Source: Anisakis pegreffii
Taxonomy: Eukaryota; Nematoda; Chromadorea; Rhabditida; Anisakidae
Direction: 5' to 3'
Length of the DNA: 64,000 bases
Assembly (NCBI GenBank): GCA_035041965.1
Contig: JAPYMA010001293.1
Coordinates: forward strand, 1 to 64,000
Shown here one piece after another: positions 23,609-36,169 of the stretch. Position 1 is the first letter of the stretch, and every line of letters begins with the position of its first letter. Position numbers and translations under genes: made by a program. The notes beneath the pieces are model-generated. The model made no database searches. It was not told the DNA's origin and saw only the letters and a list, made by a program, of their open reading frames with translations.

Positions 23609-26600
23609 TACTACTGGTGATAGGATACGATATCACAACCAATACGCTTGCTTAGTTTATCATTCAATGCTCAATCATCAATCGATTGATCGTCTTCCAT
23701 TTGCAACTGATCGATTGCTGCTGATCTTTGTTGTGCACATGTAATGACCATCCACTTTTTGTATTCAAACCTTATTCGCATTATCGTTCACTGAAAATGT
23801 TATCATCAGAGCCTTTCTTGTTGCTTACCTCACACCCTCCTTATTATGACATCGAGTGGTTGTTTCGTCAATCGCAGTGAGCGATCGGCGGCGGAATGTT
23901 CATTTTATTAGAGTAATGATTATTTATTGAACTGGTATTTGACTGCGTTTAATTAAGCAAAGTATTCACGGCTTTCAACTAATTAATTACTCGGTTTTGT
24001 TCGGTTGGCCTGCTCGCCTAGCCAGCGGGGTGGCGTGAATTGAGGCTAAAACAATGCGCACGGAAACATTGCGAGCATTGTGGCCAGAAACATTACAAAC
24101 GTTTGATAGCCTGGCCGATCCAGATAAAATGATAGCAGTTCAATCTATTTATCATAATTTTACCTTTCGTAGTGATAAGTGATCAATCAGCGCAGAAGAG
24201 AATATCTACTCGAACAATCTCGAGTATTCGTTAATGGATATTCGTCTATAATCCAAATTGATGGATGTCACTTGCAGATCTCAGACGAATACAAACAACA
24301 ATATTCTGTTAGTTATGGATTATTGCAGAAGTGCTGCCTGCTACTGCTATGTTGTCTTCGTCGTCGTCGTCGTCGTCTACGGCTAATCAATGCAGAGAAA
24401 ACCACTGACTGCTGCTGCTGCTGCTTTGGCCTGTGTGCTCTGCTCACGTTTGCTTGCGGATTATCTAGAAGAGTAGTGGCTTTATTAGTACGCTTATTTC
24501 CTTCCGCTTTTGTGCTGCTGCTGCTGCTGCTGATAGATGCATTAGGCCATAAGACATGAAAGTTGTCGCATGAAAGTGCTAACGATCATCACACGACAAC
24601 TATTTGTGTCTATAATTTGTTATCAAGAGACATCTGAACAAACGTATCAAATAAACAGCTTTGCTTGTTGTTGAATTCTTTCAACTATGCATTCAAGATT
24701 TGAACTCTTCAACATAACATTATTTAAAACCTCTTCAATATTTTTACTTCTTTCAACGAAAGCAACAACGAAGCGAACCGATTGTGTGCCGCATAAACTT
24801 GACACAAACACACGCACACAGCACAGCCATCACTATCACTTACTATTCTGAGTACTATTACTAACAAAGCTATATCTAGCCTTCCCTAGTAAATGCAATG
24901 CTAGTACCAGTGGCGTTGTAACTCTATCAACTTCACTTCAGCTTCATAATAAACCATGCATCCATCTATAATCGTCTCATATCAATCTTATAGATCAGTT
25001 CATAATCCTACATCTAGCATCCGAATAACCAGCTATTCATTTACGTCGTCATATCTGACTGCTATCAACCCGTCGGTCTACTGCCCACCTATTGAACAGC
25101 CACAGCTTCAAGCCAGGTCAAGTTAAAGCAGCCCATATCATATCATGCCCACTGACCAGTCAATATCAACTGTATTTCTATTATTTTTCATCATCAAAAT
25201 TTTAAGTGCCCATCTCATGGCTCACTGATAATGAGGTCAGAATAATAATGCAAGTTTATCGAAACAACCATATCCATGCACCACTTCTTCTGGCCACCCA
25301 AAAAGCAGCAGCAATCCAAAGTCCACTCCAATCACCTCTACGTCAAAAACCAAACAATCCCTAACACTATTCCATGCTAATCCATTCAATATCCATCTCT
25401 CTATCAAATTCTATGCCTCTCCTCTCTACATATCGATTAATCATTCCTTATACACAAAGTCTCGTCGAACTAATTACCCATTAATTTCATCAATTTCACC
25501 ATATAAGAACACCAATACACATACAAACAAGCATCATATGATCTTTTCAAAGTTAACGTCTAAAGTCTAAACGAACGAAACTATTTTTCAAACAATCAAA
25601 TGGACAGCCACTTATATATCCAATACTTTTTGCGTACTTCTTTTAAAATTTGTTCGTTAAATTAATTGTTCGTTAAATTAAATTAAAGTCGATCATAATT
25701 ACTTACTGCAAACTGAAGTTAAGTGAAGTTAAGCTAAGAGCACACACGTTAACACCAGTGAAATGCTGAAATGTGAAACAATATGATTACGATTATGATG
25801 AAAATGTTGTTCTGTGTAAAAAAACCAACGAACTAAGGCCTACTAGTCCATAACACAACACACACAACTAAGCCTAAGCATTTTTGCTTCTTCATTCATT
25901 CTGACTGCTCACTGACGACCACTGCTTGCCGCCTGCCTATGTTATGTGGCTAGGTATTATAGCTGAACTATAGCCAAGCTCTAGCACTTTTAACAAACCA
26001 ACGAACTCATTTAACGTATGCTACTGCTGCTATTAAATGCAAATTTAACGAACAATCCTCAGATTACAGTTCTCTTAAAGTTACTTTTACCAACTTTACT
26101 CTACATAATACTTCGAAACCTGCACTATTATACCCTGCACATATGGGGCGATAGCTGCCGCCTGCATATATACGGCTGTTTCAATTACACCTTGTTTCAA
26201 TAAGAATTTACTTCTGTCAGAAGGGTTCACAAGCACTGAACTGAATCATCAATCAGCGAAGTGATATTATACGAAGCAGTGCATCTATCACTCCTCATTC
26301 AAGCCACCAAACAGCTTCTGTTCTCGCATGATGCAAAAACGCAATCAAATCATCGAATCTCACAATAAGCATGAAATAACAATCACAACATTAAACCTGA
26401 ACTAATACTATCAAAAGTCATGCAAATTTTCTTCAAAAGTCTAGTTCACGTTAACCTTATCAAATGGTTCATTGAAAAATTATGATAGTTCAATGCTCTA
26501 AAATCTAAAATCTCAATGAAACTGGTACAAGAAGTCAAGCAAGAAGAAGAAGGAGAAAACGTTAATCAAGAATCAATCAAATCAACACCACAACCTATCC

Positions 26601-26850
26601 GCCAGATATAATAAAGCCATATGAATACGTACTAGATAAAATATGAAGAAGTAGCAGCAGCTAAAGATCAAAATACACATCCACAAAGCATAAATAAAAG
26701 CCACTGAATATAACAACACGTTCATGCTCCTTGCTTGCTACCTGCCAATCGCTGTCTGCAGTTTTATGATTAAAACACGTCGTCGGTCATTCTTTTCTGT
26801 GATTTCCTTTCTGTTTCACAACATTCAGTTGAATTGCCCTTAACTAGCTG

Positions 26851-26882
<32 letters not shown>

Positions 26883-27709
26883 AGCTTGATCTAAAGTGTC
26901 AAATTCTGAACCTAAAAACGCACTTCTCAAAACAATACCTTTCCAACACTAGCGTCAACAATCATCCAATCGCTCAACAATACAAACAACTTGAAGTGAA
27001 TCGCCGCATCATTTCACATTCAATGCCCCGATCATGCCCAAATGAGCGTCTAATGAATGACATGACAGCCATTCAACAATCATCGATGAATATTAATCAA
27101 TAAACAAATCCAATCCAATTAATCACTACATCCAACAATCAAAACATCATCAAATGCTACTATACCCGTCAAAACTGATGACGCAAATACGGACAAATGA
27201 ATAGCTAGCTAGCTGCTCACCTATCATACCTACCTATCTACCTGGCTGGCTGGCTCACACTCTCTATCAATCTGAACGACGTGCAAAATCTGAACGAATA
27301 TAAGACACGATCATAACGAATCACCATCCAAATCAATCAGATCAGATCACTTCGCTGCTTAAACAACACAAAAAAAGCAACTCACCATCAGCCAATTACA
27401 ATCAACTATCAGCTCAAGAAAATTAAGCATAAAACGGCCAAACGACTCGCAACAAATTGCAATATCTCATAATCAACTTGTCTAATACATCAAAATCCAG
27501 CAACCAACCAACCAACTAACTACTCACTAATAATTAATGCAAAAATGCATTCATTACCCACTCCATAAAGCACTCATTACACATTCATAAGTAGTGCACA
27601 CCAATCACCCAATATATACAATTACTTTACCAGCAGAACACAATCAAACCAATTCAACTTTCAATGCAAATTACATTACATAGACATATGCTGCTCATCA
27701 GGCACTTAC

Positions 27710-27880
27710 TTCACGCAAAACAATCACAAAACATTCCTTCAATAAAATGCACTTGTCTAATCTAACGCACTCAACCCGTTGCATTTTCAATAAATCAATG
27801 CCGCATCTTCTAAAATTCAACCTAATTAACTTCCCTAATATCGCATCATCTCCTAATTTATTAACGACCAAGTGCAACAC
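27710..27880 (-). other. Candidate coding exon, unidentified
   Basis: An open minus-strand frame ends at a perfect donor (GTAAGT) and encodes residues such as VNKLGDDAILGKLIRLNF. No clear acceptor and no recognisable domain. Could be chance. Confidence 0.2.
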
Positions 27881-28627
27881 CCACAGTCGACGACAGTCAG
27901 TCTGCTTGCTCGGCTCGGCTTATAAATACAAATAAAAGTCTACTGGTGATGATGAACTTGTCCTGTAAATATTGCTGCTGTTTGCTTTTTAACCATCACC
28001 AGCTACATCACTAACTAACTGTTCAACTAAACACATATCTTTATCTATGCCCTCAACATCCATTCAAACAGATATGCTCTAGACAACACATTTTTACACG
28101 CCTTTCTCCGTTCACATCACATTTTTTGAAAAACATCTAACTCAGTTCAAATCTCAACTAGATTTCAAACCATTTTATACAACACCTTCACTAGAACACT
28201 ACCAATTTCATAATAATACTACTAATAATAAAATACTCAGCCACAAAAGCAGCAGCGGCACATCAACAACAACATCGCATTCCACCAAGCTCATGCATGC
28301 TCATTCACTCTCTATAACTCTGTTAACAAAAAACAATTTGTTAACACTTTCCAGTTAGCACTACATCATCTTTGCAACACGCTAATGCCTCTTCGTTTAG
28401 TGCTCAGTCCCGAAATAAAACTCTATCTGCTAAGTCAGTCACTCACTTTTCAGCCACATCCATCCAAAAGAGCATCATCATGCCAGTCATAACTTCAAAT
28501 TCATAGTTCACTCATAATAATAATAATAATAACAATAATAATTACAACAACCTATAACCTAACATCTCAATCTAAGACTCCAACTAGTCGTCATGCAATG
28601 ATAAAGGTTGAAATGAACGTTACGCAC

Positions 28628-28792
28628 CTCTGAGAACACTAAAATACTAAATTGCTGAAAAGCCTTCGGGCAATATTGTAAATCCTTTGGATCAGCGAAC
28701 ATGAGCAGGCAACTATTATAGTGATGAGCCATTAGCTTACAGATGGCTGGGAAAGTAGTGCTCGAGAGAATGAATGCATTCGATGCGAGCAA
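28628..28792 (-). other. Candidate coding exon, unidentified
   Basis: An open minus-strand frame runs between an AG (CATAAG) and a donor GTGCGT. It reads ASNAFILSSTTFPAICKLMA, then HHYNSCLLMFADPKDLQYCP. Residue composition looks protein-like, but I recognise no family and cannot link it in phase to the neighbouring candidates. Confidence 0.3.
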
Positions 28793-29364
28793 CTTATGGA
28801 AGGACAGATGAAGAGAATACGATAAGCATTATGATTCTGATCTGATCAAAAAATTCAAACTGACCAACGATCCAGCAGTAATGTAACCAATAGCAGCACT
28901 AAAAAGTATCCAAATCAAGTGCATCTAAAAGCCTAAGCCAAGCTAGCCAGCTTCTTTGAGCTCAATCTCAAACTTTTGCCTTTACAATTAACACAAATAA
29001 TACTTAAAATCGCACACTCACTCACACGATTCTAAAATTCTCGTCTTAAATTTAAGTCCATCTAAAGACGAAAACAAACAAATAAATAATACACACCCTT
29101 CCAAAATTGTCACATAACACTTTGCTGCCTCATAAGCATGCTATCTGTTCTGCACAGCGCTCATTATATTCTATTGCATTCCAGTTTTCAAGCCTGATCT
29201 GATCTGAATCGAATCTATATGCTATAATTAGTGCTAGCATTCAGCAGTCATAATGAACAAGTTGATTATTTACACGATCACTTCTTCACTCGCAACCTGT
29301 TAAACAAATATTCAATTCTCAAAAAACTACTTCAACTGTATACAAACAATCTCAAATTACTTAC

Positions 29365-29473
29365 ATCATCTTTCTTAACTGCTCTTCAAATATCTTAGAA
29401 ACATGCAAACCACCACCGATCTCAGCTTTCAAATTTATTTTCAAGCCAAAATTTTCAAATTTTTCTGCGCCAC
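29365..29473 (-). other. Candidate coding exon, unidentified
   Basis: An open minus-strand frame lies between an acceptor-like TTATGAAG and a perfect donor GTAAGT. It reads CGAEKFENFGLKINLKAEIG, then GGLHVSKIFEEQLRKMM. Plausible as an exon, but no partner exon is established. Confidence 0.3.
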
Positions 29474-31888
29474 ACTTCATAAAATAAAAGAACCAATCAC
29501 ACCAAAAATTCAACCACATCAGAGTCAATAATGAATTATGCAATATGTCTAAATAATGATCACTAGATACGAGCCCAATCCAGACAACGAATACGTTTAA
29601 AAGTCTAAGCCAAAGCTGCTGCAACTATTCTATTTCATTCACTACTCCATACACCATTATCGATAGATAGATATAGCTGTGTCCATCCATATAGCCATAG
29701 TCATCCATCTATCCAGTTCTTTTTACATTATTATTCACATAAATAAATATATAGTCCACTGAGTTGACAAAATCGGCCGGCCGTATAATTCAGCAGCATT
29801 CCAAAGCAACCAACCAACCAACGAACACAAGCCAGCCCAAGCGGATAGACGTATGGATGGATGGATGCTGGGTGATTGCATGCTTGCATCGAAAAGCCAG
29901 TTGGTTCCAACAACAGTAATATTATAGAATATGGATATTCCATTTGGTTCCGTTCCACACTTCAACATATAATATACATACACTAGCATGCTCTCGATCA
30001 TTTTTATTCACGTCACCTCGTCAGCAGCCAAGCCAGGCCAGCTAAAGCTAAAGCTATCATCAGCCTTTATTATCTGCGGCGCTTTATTCCCTAAAGTGTT
30101 CTCCATTGCTCTGTTTTTTTACGTTGTGCAAATCTAATTTGAGTTCATAATGCATAGCACATAAATAAATATGTTACTAACATCATTTCACATCCAGCCA
30201 TCACTAACATTATTCATGTGTGATCAATTTACTGTTGCTTGAGCAAACAATAAAATGATCGATCACAATCAATTTCAAAATGCTCACCTGAATTCTATGC
30301 TTACAACACCAAACTAATCATAAATTTCAGACTTTCAACCAAGCCAAACCTCTACATTACAACAATTCAACGTAACAACGAAGCTGAAGGAAATTTAGAT
30401 GCAGCATACAAATTTAGATGCACCAATTTGAACAGCAAACACTACTTTGTGTCACCACTATTAGTATAACTAAACTAATTAATTAGTAAGTGTCAATCGT
30501 GCACATCATCCATGTACATAATCATCCATCCGCCGCATCTCACTCATCCATCCATTCCTCCATCCATCCATCCATCCGCATTCACTTGTTAATCACCGCG
30601 TTAATCTCGAACATAAGTTATTTTTTCGTAAACAATCCATCCATGCAACATCCACCCAAAAAAATCTCCTTTGCTAATATATCCGTCATTAGTTCTTTAA
30701 TCCTCTCACTCGTTCAATACACATATGAATGCCTGCCTATTCCACTAAATTATATTCTAAAACAGCCATCCATAAGTCAAACACATTCCATATCCCCTCA
30801 ATTCACTACTTCTATCGCAACTCAAAACGATCCTTCATATCACCCGACTACTTCGTTTACTCTTTCTGAACGCCACTCATCACATTTCAGCACGCTTTTC
30901 ATCAAAACAAAACGCGCTTCACGCTTTTCTTCTTAATTATTCTTAGTCTAACTTCTCAACGCCTTTATCCTTAAACTTAACACCAGCTACTAGCCAGCCT
31001 CACATCATATCATGCTCACACCGTCGCAATTCTAATACAATTCTAATCCCAATCACTTAATAAGATGCTTAATTAATTTCAAACTCTACTTCCAAACCTC
31101 CCTCTGCACTTTCAAAGCAAAATTTCCTTTCAGTACTCAACCAATTCACGCCAATAAACACTACAAACAATTTAATAATAAGTAATAAGCAACTAAATAG
31201 CTGCTCACAATCAGCTCATAGCCAATCAACAATATTCGTTCGTTCAAAATATCCATACTCTGCCCTAAAACTTACTCAGTGAATAGATAGATATATGGAT
31301 GGATATCTTAATAGCGCATACGACTAGGTAGCATAGGATATGAAGTGCAAAAATGCATTTATACATAGATTATGTTATAAACACACCATGACAACCACAC
31401 TGAAAAAACGTTAAGCCATACATAGTGAATACTTTACATTATATTACTACTACTTGATTTTTATTTCACTGCTCGTTCTAAAGCGATTGATCGATATATC
31501 GATCAACTTTCTGCACACTTCCATACAAATCCAACCAATCATCAATTTAGATAGGAGTAACAAAATTCTGATCAGAATGAACCTTAAACGAGATCGATCA
31601 GTTGCACAATTATTGCTCTCAATGTTCATCATAGTGAAACGCTCGCTGCACAGACAGCACTAGGCATAATACCTCAGGATGTGATATGTGCACGAAAATG
31701 AGCATAAGGAAGACCGACCATCTGAACAAGCAGCAGCAGCAGGGCTGAGACAAGACAATATATGACAATGTCAATGCAATGTTAATTTGACAAAAATAAT
31801 TTGACAAACAAATAAAACGAGCCATTCATGGCGTTGCTCCTGTGTGCACCGACGTCGCTCGATTTCATCCATCCATATCTATAACCTA

Positions 31889-32026
31889 AGGGGCGCCGGG
31901 AACCGCCCAGGGGGTAGGTACCTAACCGACTCAGTCGTTTCGAGGCAGTGACAAACGGCACTGCCCCGGCTTCGCCAACGGGCCGAAACCCGTCCCGTTG
32001 GTTCCACCACCGTGAGTGGCGGAATT
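31889..32026. repeat. GC-rich structured island, probably retroposon-derived
   Basis: About 140 bases of GC-rich sequence in an AT-rich region. It contains several short inverted repeats: CGAC/GTCG near 31927, GGCAGTG/CACTGCC at 31944-31950 and 31959-31965, and CCAACGGG/CCCGTTGG at 31975-31982 and 31994-32001. No open frame of note. The composition is unlike its neighbours, which suggests an inserted element. Confidence 0.5.
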
Positions 32027-32419
32027 AATTGCTCATACCCTCGTCACTCATATTGGTCACCCTTTCATCTTTCAAGCTCATTATTCTAATCGGAATAAAC
32101 TTTTTTCTTCATTTTTTCGCTCATGAAATTCAATTTATTGAAGAAAACGAAAAACGATCAACTCAACAAACCATATTATATCATCGAATTTATTTATCAA
32201 CTTTGTTTATATATTGAAAATACTATGCATATATAATTAAGTACAATTCATCAATATAGATTTATATACACATTTATATGAATGAATATTTACAAAAGCT
32301 AAAATCATTCATTAAACATACCTAATAACATTAATTAGAAACCTAATCAAAATTCACTAAAGGGTGACCACTAAACACCTAAAAACAAGTTGAAAACAGA
32401 CTTGTGATCCATTTGTCCA

Positions 32420-32520
32420 TGGTGGTGCACACTCAGCTTACTTCTTCTTTAGCTTCAGCTGTTGTTTTACGAAAGCAGACGCCACGCTGCTTTCAACCCT
32501 CTGCGAGGGGAAGGTCACGT
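32420..32520 (-). mobile_element. Retroposon-like fragment, copy A
   Basis: Shares with 32674-32790 the order GTGG..CACACT, a TTCAGC block, GTTTTA, an 8-bp stem-loop with a CGCCAC loop, then AACCCTC. The stem here is GAAAGCAG/CTGCTTTC (32471-32478 and 32487-32494). Read on the minus strand the order resembles the 3' region of RTE-clade LINEs and the SINEs they move; this rests on memory only. Confidence 0.45.
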
Positions 32521-32673
32521 CAATGCAACGAATGAAACTCTAAAGAATCGTGAGATTTCGTAGGAAGGGAATACATTATTATTATCATTACGATTGACAA
32601 TGTAAATCATACAGATATCAATGGTGACAGATTGAACTATTGATGAAATGACAAAAAAAAGACTAACTTACAG

Positions 32674-32830
32674 GGTGGCCCACACTACAGTTTATTCCTC
32701 GTGCTTCGTTTGCTTCAGCATGATGTTTTAAGGAGACTGGCGCCACCTCAGTCTCCAACCCTCCCTATTCTTCCGGGCTTGGGACCGGCACTGGTCTATC
32801 GCCTCAAGACCGAATGGCTAGGTTAGAATT
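32674..32830 (-). mobile_element. Retroposon-like fragment, copy B
   Basis: Related to copy A. The stem is GGAGACTG/CAGTCTCC (32732-32739 and 32749-32756), so the bases differ from copy A on both sides while pairing is kept. On the minus strand the piece GGTCCCAAGCCCGG followed by GGGAGGGTTGG and the stem-loop recalls the 3' part of RTE-type retrotransposons. No coding region remains. Confidence 0.5.
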
Positions 32831-32900
32831 GTTGTTCTTTTCTCCAATGTCGCTTGAATTAATCAAAAATGAATTCCTGAAAAGAGAACAATTCAATGAA

Positions 32901-32906
32901 TTTATT
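32901..32906 (-). terminator. Candidate poly(A) signal of unc-93
   Basis: AATAAA on the minus strand, about 30 bases after the predicted unc-93 stop at 32937. The position would give a very short 3' UTR, as is common in nematodes. Confidence 0.45.
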
Positions 32907-32936
32907 AAGCAATCAAATATAAAAAAATGACCAAAT

Positions 32937-35900
32937 CTAGGCAACTAACCACTCATCAAACTTTACAATAGTTGTTCGATTTGCTATCGCTGTCGTGATT
33001 ACTGTGATCACCATTACTTGTTTTATTATAAATATTGCTATCGATATTATCATTACGAGTATTGATAATATCAGCAAGACATACACCATACATACTCTTG
33101 AAATAAACCTATAATTTCATAATAATAATGTTATGCTCAAGATAGCAGCATTAAAATGAAACTATTACCACTAACTGATCATAGAATTCCACACCAGCGT
33201 ATCCACTGATGCCGATCAGAAGGATCGTGAATGAAAATACCAAAAATTGCGCGATTGTCGTATAACGTGTCAGAAGGAGACCGATCGCAAACCCGAATGA
33301 CTCCCACACTCGGTAGTTTGCGAACGCTCCTTCCAGATTACCGTTCGATAAAACCACCCATAAACCTAAACAAATGCCCACTGAATCATATGATTTATAT
33401 CACTCTTCGTGCACCAAACTCTTCAAAGCAATATCATCTGAAACTGACCATTTATTTGCGTATTCCAAACACCATCCGCCATACCCCAAACACCAGCGAT
33501 CGCGTAAAATAGCGCTGTATCGCCTGGATTCAATGGCCATATCTCAAATATTCTTATTACTATCATTGTTATTTATACGAGTTAACTAACCATAAGCGTC
33601 ATGATCATAAGCATATTAATGACCGCACCAAAGACGAATAAAGGCATTCGTCCGAACAGCTTCATTAACGGTCCAAACACCAGACTGCAGATGGCATCAG
33701 CCACACCGAACGACGTCATCACAAAGCCTATTTGACTGATACCTAGGCCGCATCCAACGTATGCCTAAGACAACAACTATTCAACCAGTGCTTATCTCAA
33801 TCTTTTCTCAACCTCAGAACACACTTCACCTTCGTATAAAGTCCAACCACGAACGCCTGCTCAATTCCGTTGAAAATCGTCAGTGGGATGAGCATAATTT
33901 GTCGTGGATGCGTGATATTGTACAAAGTCACTTTGAGAACGTCCGTCGAGAAATACGGTGCTTTTTGTCTGTAAACGAACACAAATCAACGAACTCCTCA
34001 TCAAATAGAACAACCAGTCAACAACCAACCGTGCGAGTTTATCTTTACGAAGTGAATTCAGGAACATCAAAATGATCATCAATGCCACTATTGTACAGCA
34101 AAAATACACACCGCACACAGCCAAATAAGCACTTTGCGGTGGTCTTCGCAGATTCTCGGCAGCTCGTTCGCTTAGCAACGTAACATTTTCACGATACAAG
34201 TGTCCACAACTGACATAATCAGTAATTATCAATGATAATTGATCAGCTCAAATGTTTAATTTTTAACGCAACAACACACTCCTCATGAATGCTCTACGAA
34301 TAATATTATCGAGCTTGAACCAACAGTCATTCAATAATCAGTGTGATTATTAAGGCTGAATCAAAAGTCACTTACGACGTTTCAACGCGATCAGCCGGTT
34401 TTTGATATCCCGTAACTGTGGTCAGTATGAATGATGATAGAAGATTGCCAATTACTTGTCCAAGATGTAGTATCATAAAGAAATAACCGAAAAATCTGCA
34501 ATTTCATTCACCACTTTTCACTGCATTTTAACATTACACATTGAAAAGATTGACGTTAATACCTTACAACCACAACGTTTTGTGCTTCCACATTGATTTG
34601 TGCATATCTCAGCCCACTTTCGAGAATATAAACACAGTTTGCTGCCCACAGGCAACTTCCTGCACAACCAGCCAGCACAGCCGCTGGTAGTAGTGAATAG
34701 TATCTGAACAGAGAACAGTTCTAGTAGGTTAATTCATCGATAAATTCACTACAATATGAGCACGAACTTGGGCAGGAAATTGGCGATCATATAGATCATA
34801 TAACAACCGGCTGACGTCGCTACTGTCAATTTGCAGCCAAGACGATTCAACATGAACGGCGGAACACAAGGTGCTGAGATTGCCAGACTTATATAAAATA
34901 CACTGAAATTTATTTCTTTTACGATTAATACGCATATCATAATCAAATCAAATCAACTAACCCAAGACTATCAGCACCAAGTTGACCGTTCAGTGAGGTT
35001 TGCAAGTTTTGCAGTCCATGGAAAGCGGTGAACAGAAACAAAAAAGCCACACTGATCACCCAGAGATTCATGCGAATCTTGCATTTTGCCTTCTCAAAAC
35101 GGATCTTCTCGAGACGACTTCGTGTCGCTCGACGTCGTTTGCGTATAATTTTCGCAGCATACGCTTGACTAAAATGCTCCAAATTATTTTCAGAAGGCTA
35201 TTGGCATTCCACTGACCTGATCAGAATCTCCGACGTTGGCTCGTTGATTTCCACCGAATCAATTGTGGTCACTTGGAAACTGCCTAGGTCTCGAATCGGT
35301 CGTCGCCTCGTCAAACGTCTTCTTGAGCCATGTACTGGACAATACGGATCGTAGACGTGCACACGGTCCAGTTCTTCAGGTACCGTCGCCAACGGCTCTT
35401 GCAGAGAATCACCGCGGAACAAATATGCGCTTGAAACAAAAAAAACGATTGCTTCTTCAATAAATAAATAAATTACTAAAGAACAAGCATTTCTCACCTA
35501 CCATTTCTCTTCAACCGGAAAGCGATCTCGAAATGAACTGAATGAGCTGTGTGCGCTGAGTGGACGACGTGGCGACACAAATGGCTCCACTTTACGTTCG
35601 TAGATGTAGGTGATTGGTTTGGTGCATAGCAAACCAAGTTCAATCCAAGGAATTTCACCTCGTGGACTCGTGTCATGCACTTGTGAATGACGCTTCTGAC
35701 GTATACCCACTTTTTGCAGCACGATTCGACTCACCTTACGGAGCGATTCCACTGCTGGCGATCTAGATAGATCATTCACATTCACATTCACAGTCGTCAT
35801 CAATCTAGTCATTCCACTAACCGACTACGACGTGTTCGTCGTTCCGATTCTCTGCGCACTTCTTCATCGATAATCATCGACAATTCCTCTGGCGGTATCT

Positions 35901-36169
35901 CGACAGTATCCACGTCCAAATCAATCAGCTGCTTCTGAAATTAAATAAATCATGTACGTTTCATTATAACTTGACGGCTCAGATTAATTGATGTGATCGT
36001 TAGGTATTCACCTGCAGCAAGTCTACATGCAAATGACAAGTGAAAACCATCCTGAAACAACGAGGATACTAACTTCAGATTTACGCGATCGACATGACGG
36101 ACTCTGCGACTTTTGTCGTTGAGTTTTTGGTGTCTCTTGTACCAAATCCCAAGCATTTCCACGATCCAT
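32937..36169 (-). CDS. unc-93: UNC-93-type membrane protein, two-pore K+ channel regulator
   Basis: Multi-pass protein of the UNC-93/MFS-like family. The C. elegans protein is a regulatory subunit of the SUP-9 potassium channel in muscle. Exons: 36074-36169 (ATG), 35822-35934, 35502-35762, 35217-35429, 34962-35168, 34753-34902, 34563-34703, 34376-34495, 34030-34209, 33830-33968, 33591-33764, 33449-33542, 33176-33365 and 32937-33096 (TAG). All are in phase and give about 745 residues, close to C. elegans UNC-93 in size. The long polar N-terminus is followed by TM1 (NLWVISVAFLFLFTAFHGLQ) and the family stretches FMLNRLGCKLT, GMADGVWNTQINGLW and NYRVWESFGFAIGLLLTR. The last exon was chosen because it adds a final hydrophobic helix; reading through its donor would instead stop at 33151. 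Confidence 0.9.

Larger units (their letters stand above)
23609..31888. other. Long stretch without a secure gene, upstream of cca-1
   Basis: Probable regulatory or first-intron sequence of cca-1. It is AT-rich with simple repeats: (CTG)n at about 26852-26882, ATCC runs near 30540-30580, and a GATA/ATAG-type run near 29655-29690. Open frames are mostly low complexity. Three minus-strand stretches flanked by splice-like signals are listed separately as candidates. A 20-bp perfect palindrome lies at 31487-31506 (core ATCGATATATCGAT). Confidence 0.5.

Noticed and set aside
24179..24559. 126-residue + strand frame rich in Cys, Leu and Arg
   Set aside because: Built mostly from CTG and CGT triplet repeats, with no domain and no splice or conservation evidence.
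30490..30936. 148-residue + strand frame
   Set aside because: Starts in ATCC repeats and is dominated by His, Ser, Ile and Pro from simple sequence; no family resemblance.
31487..31506. 20-bp perfect palindrome around ATCGATATATCGAT
   Set aside because: Short self-complementary AT-rich sequence is expected by chance in a region rich in GATC and ATCG words; no flanking duplication.
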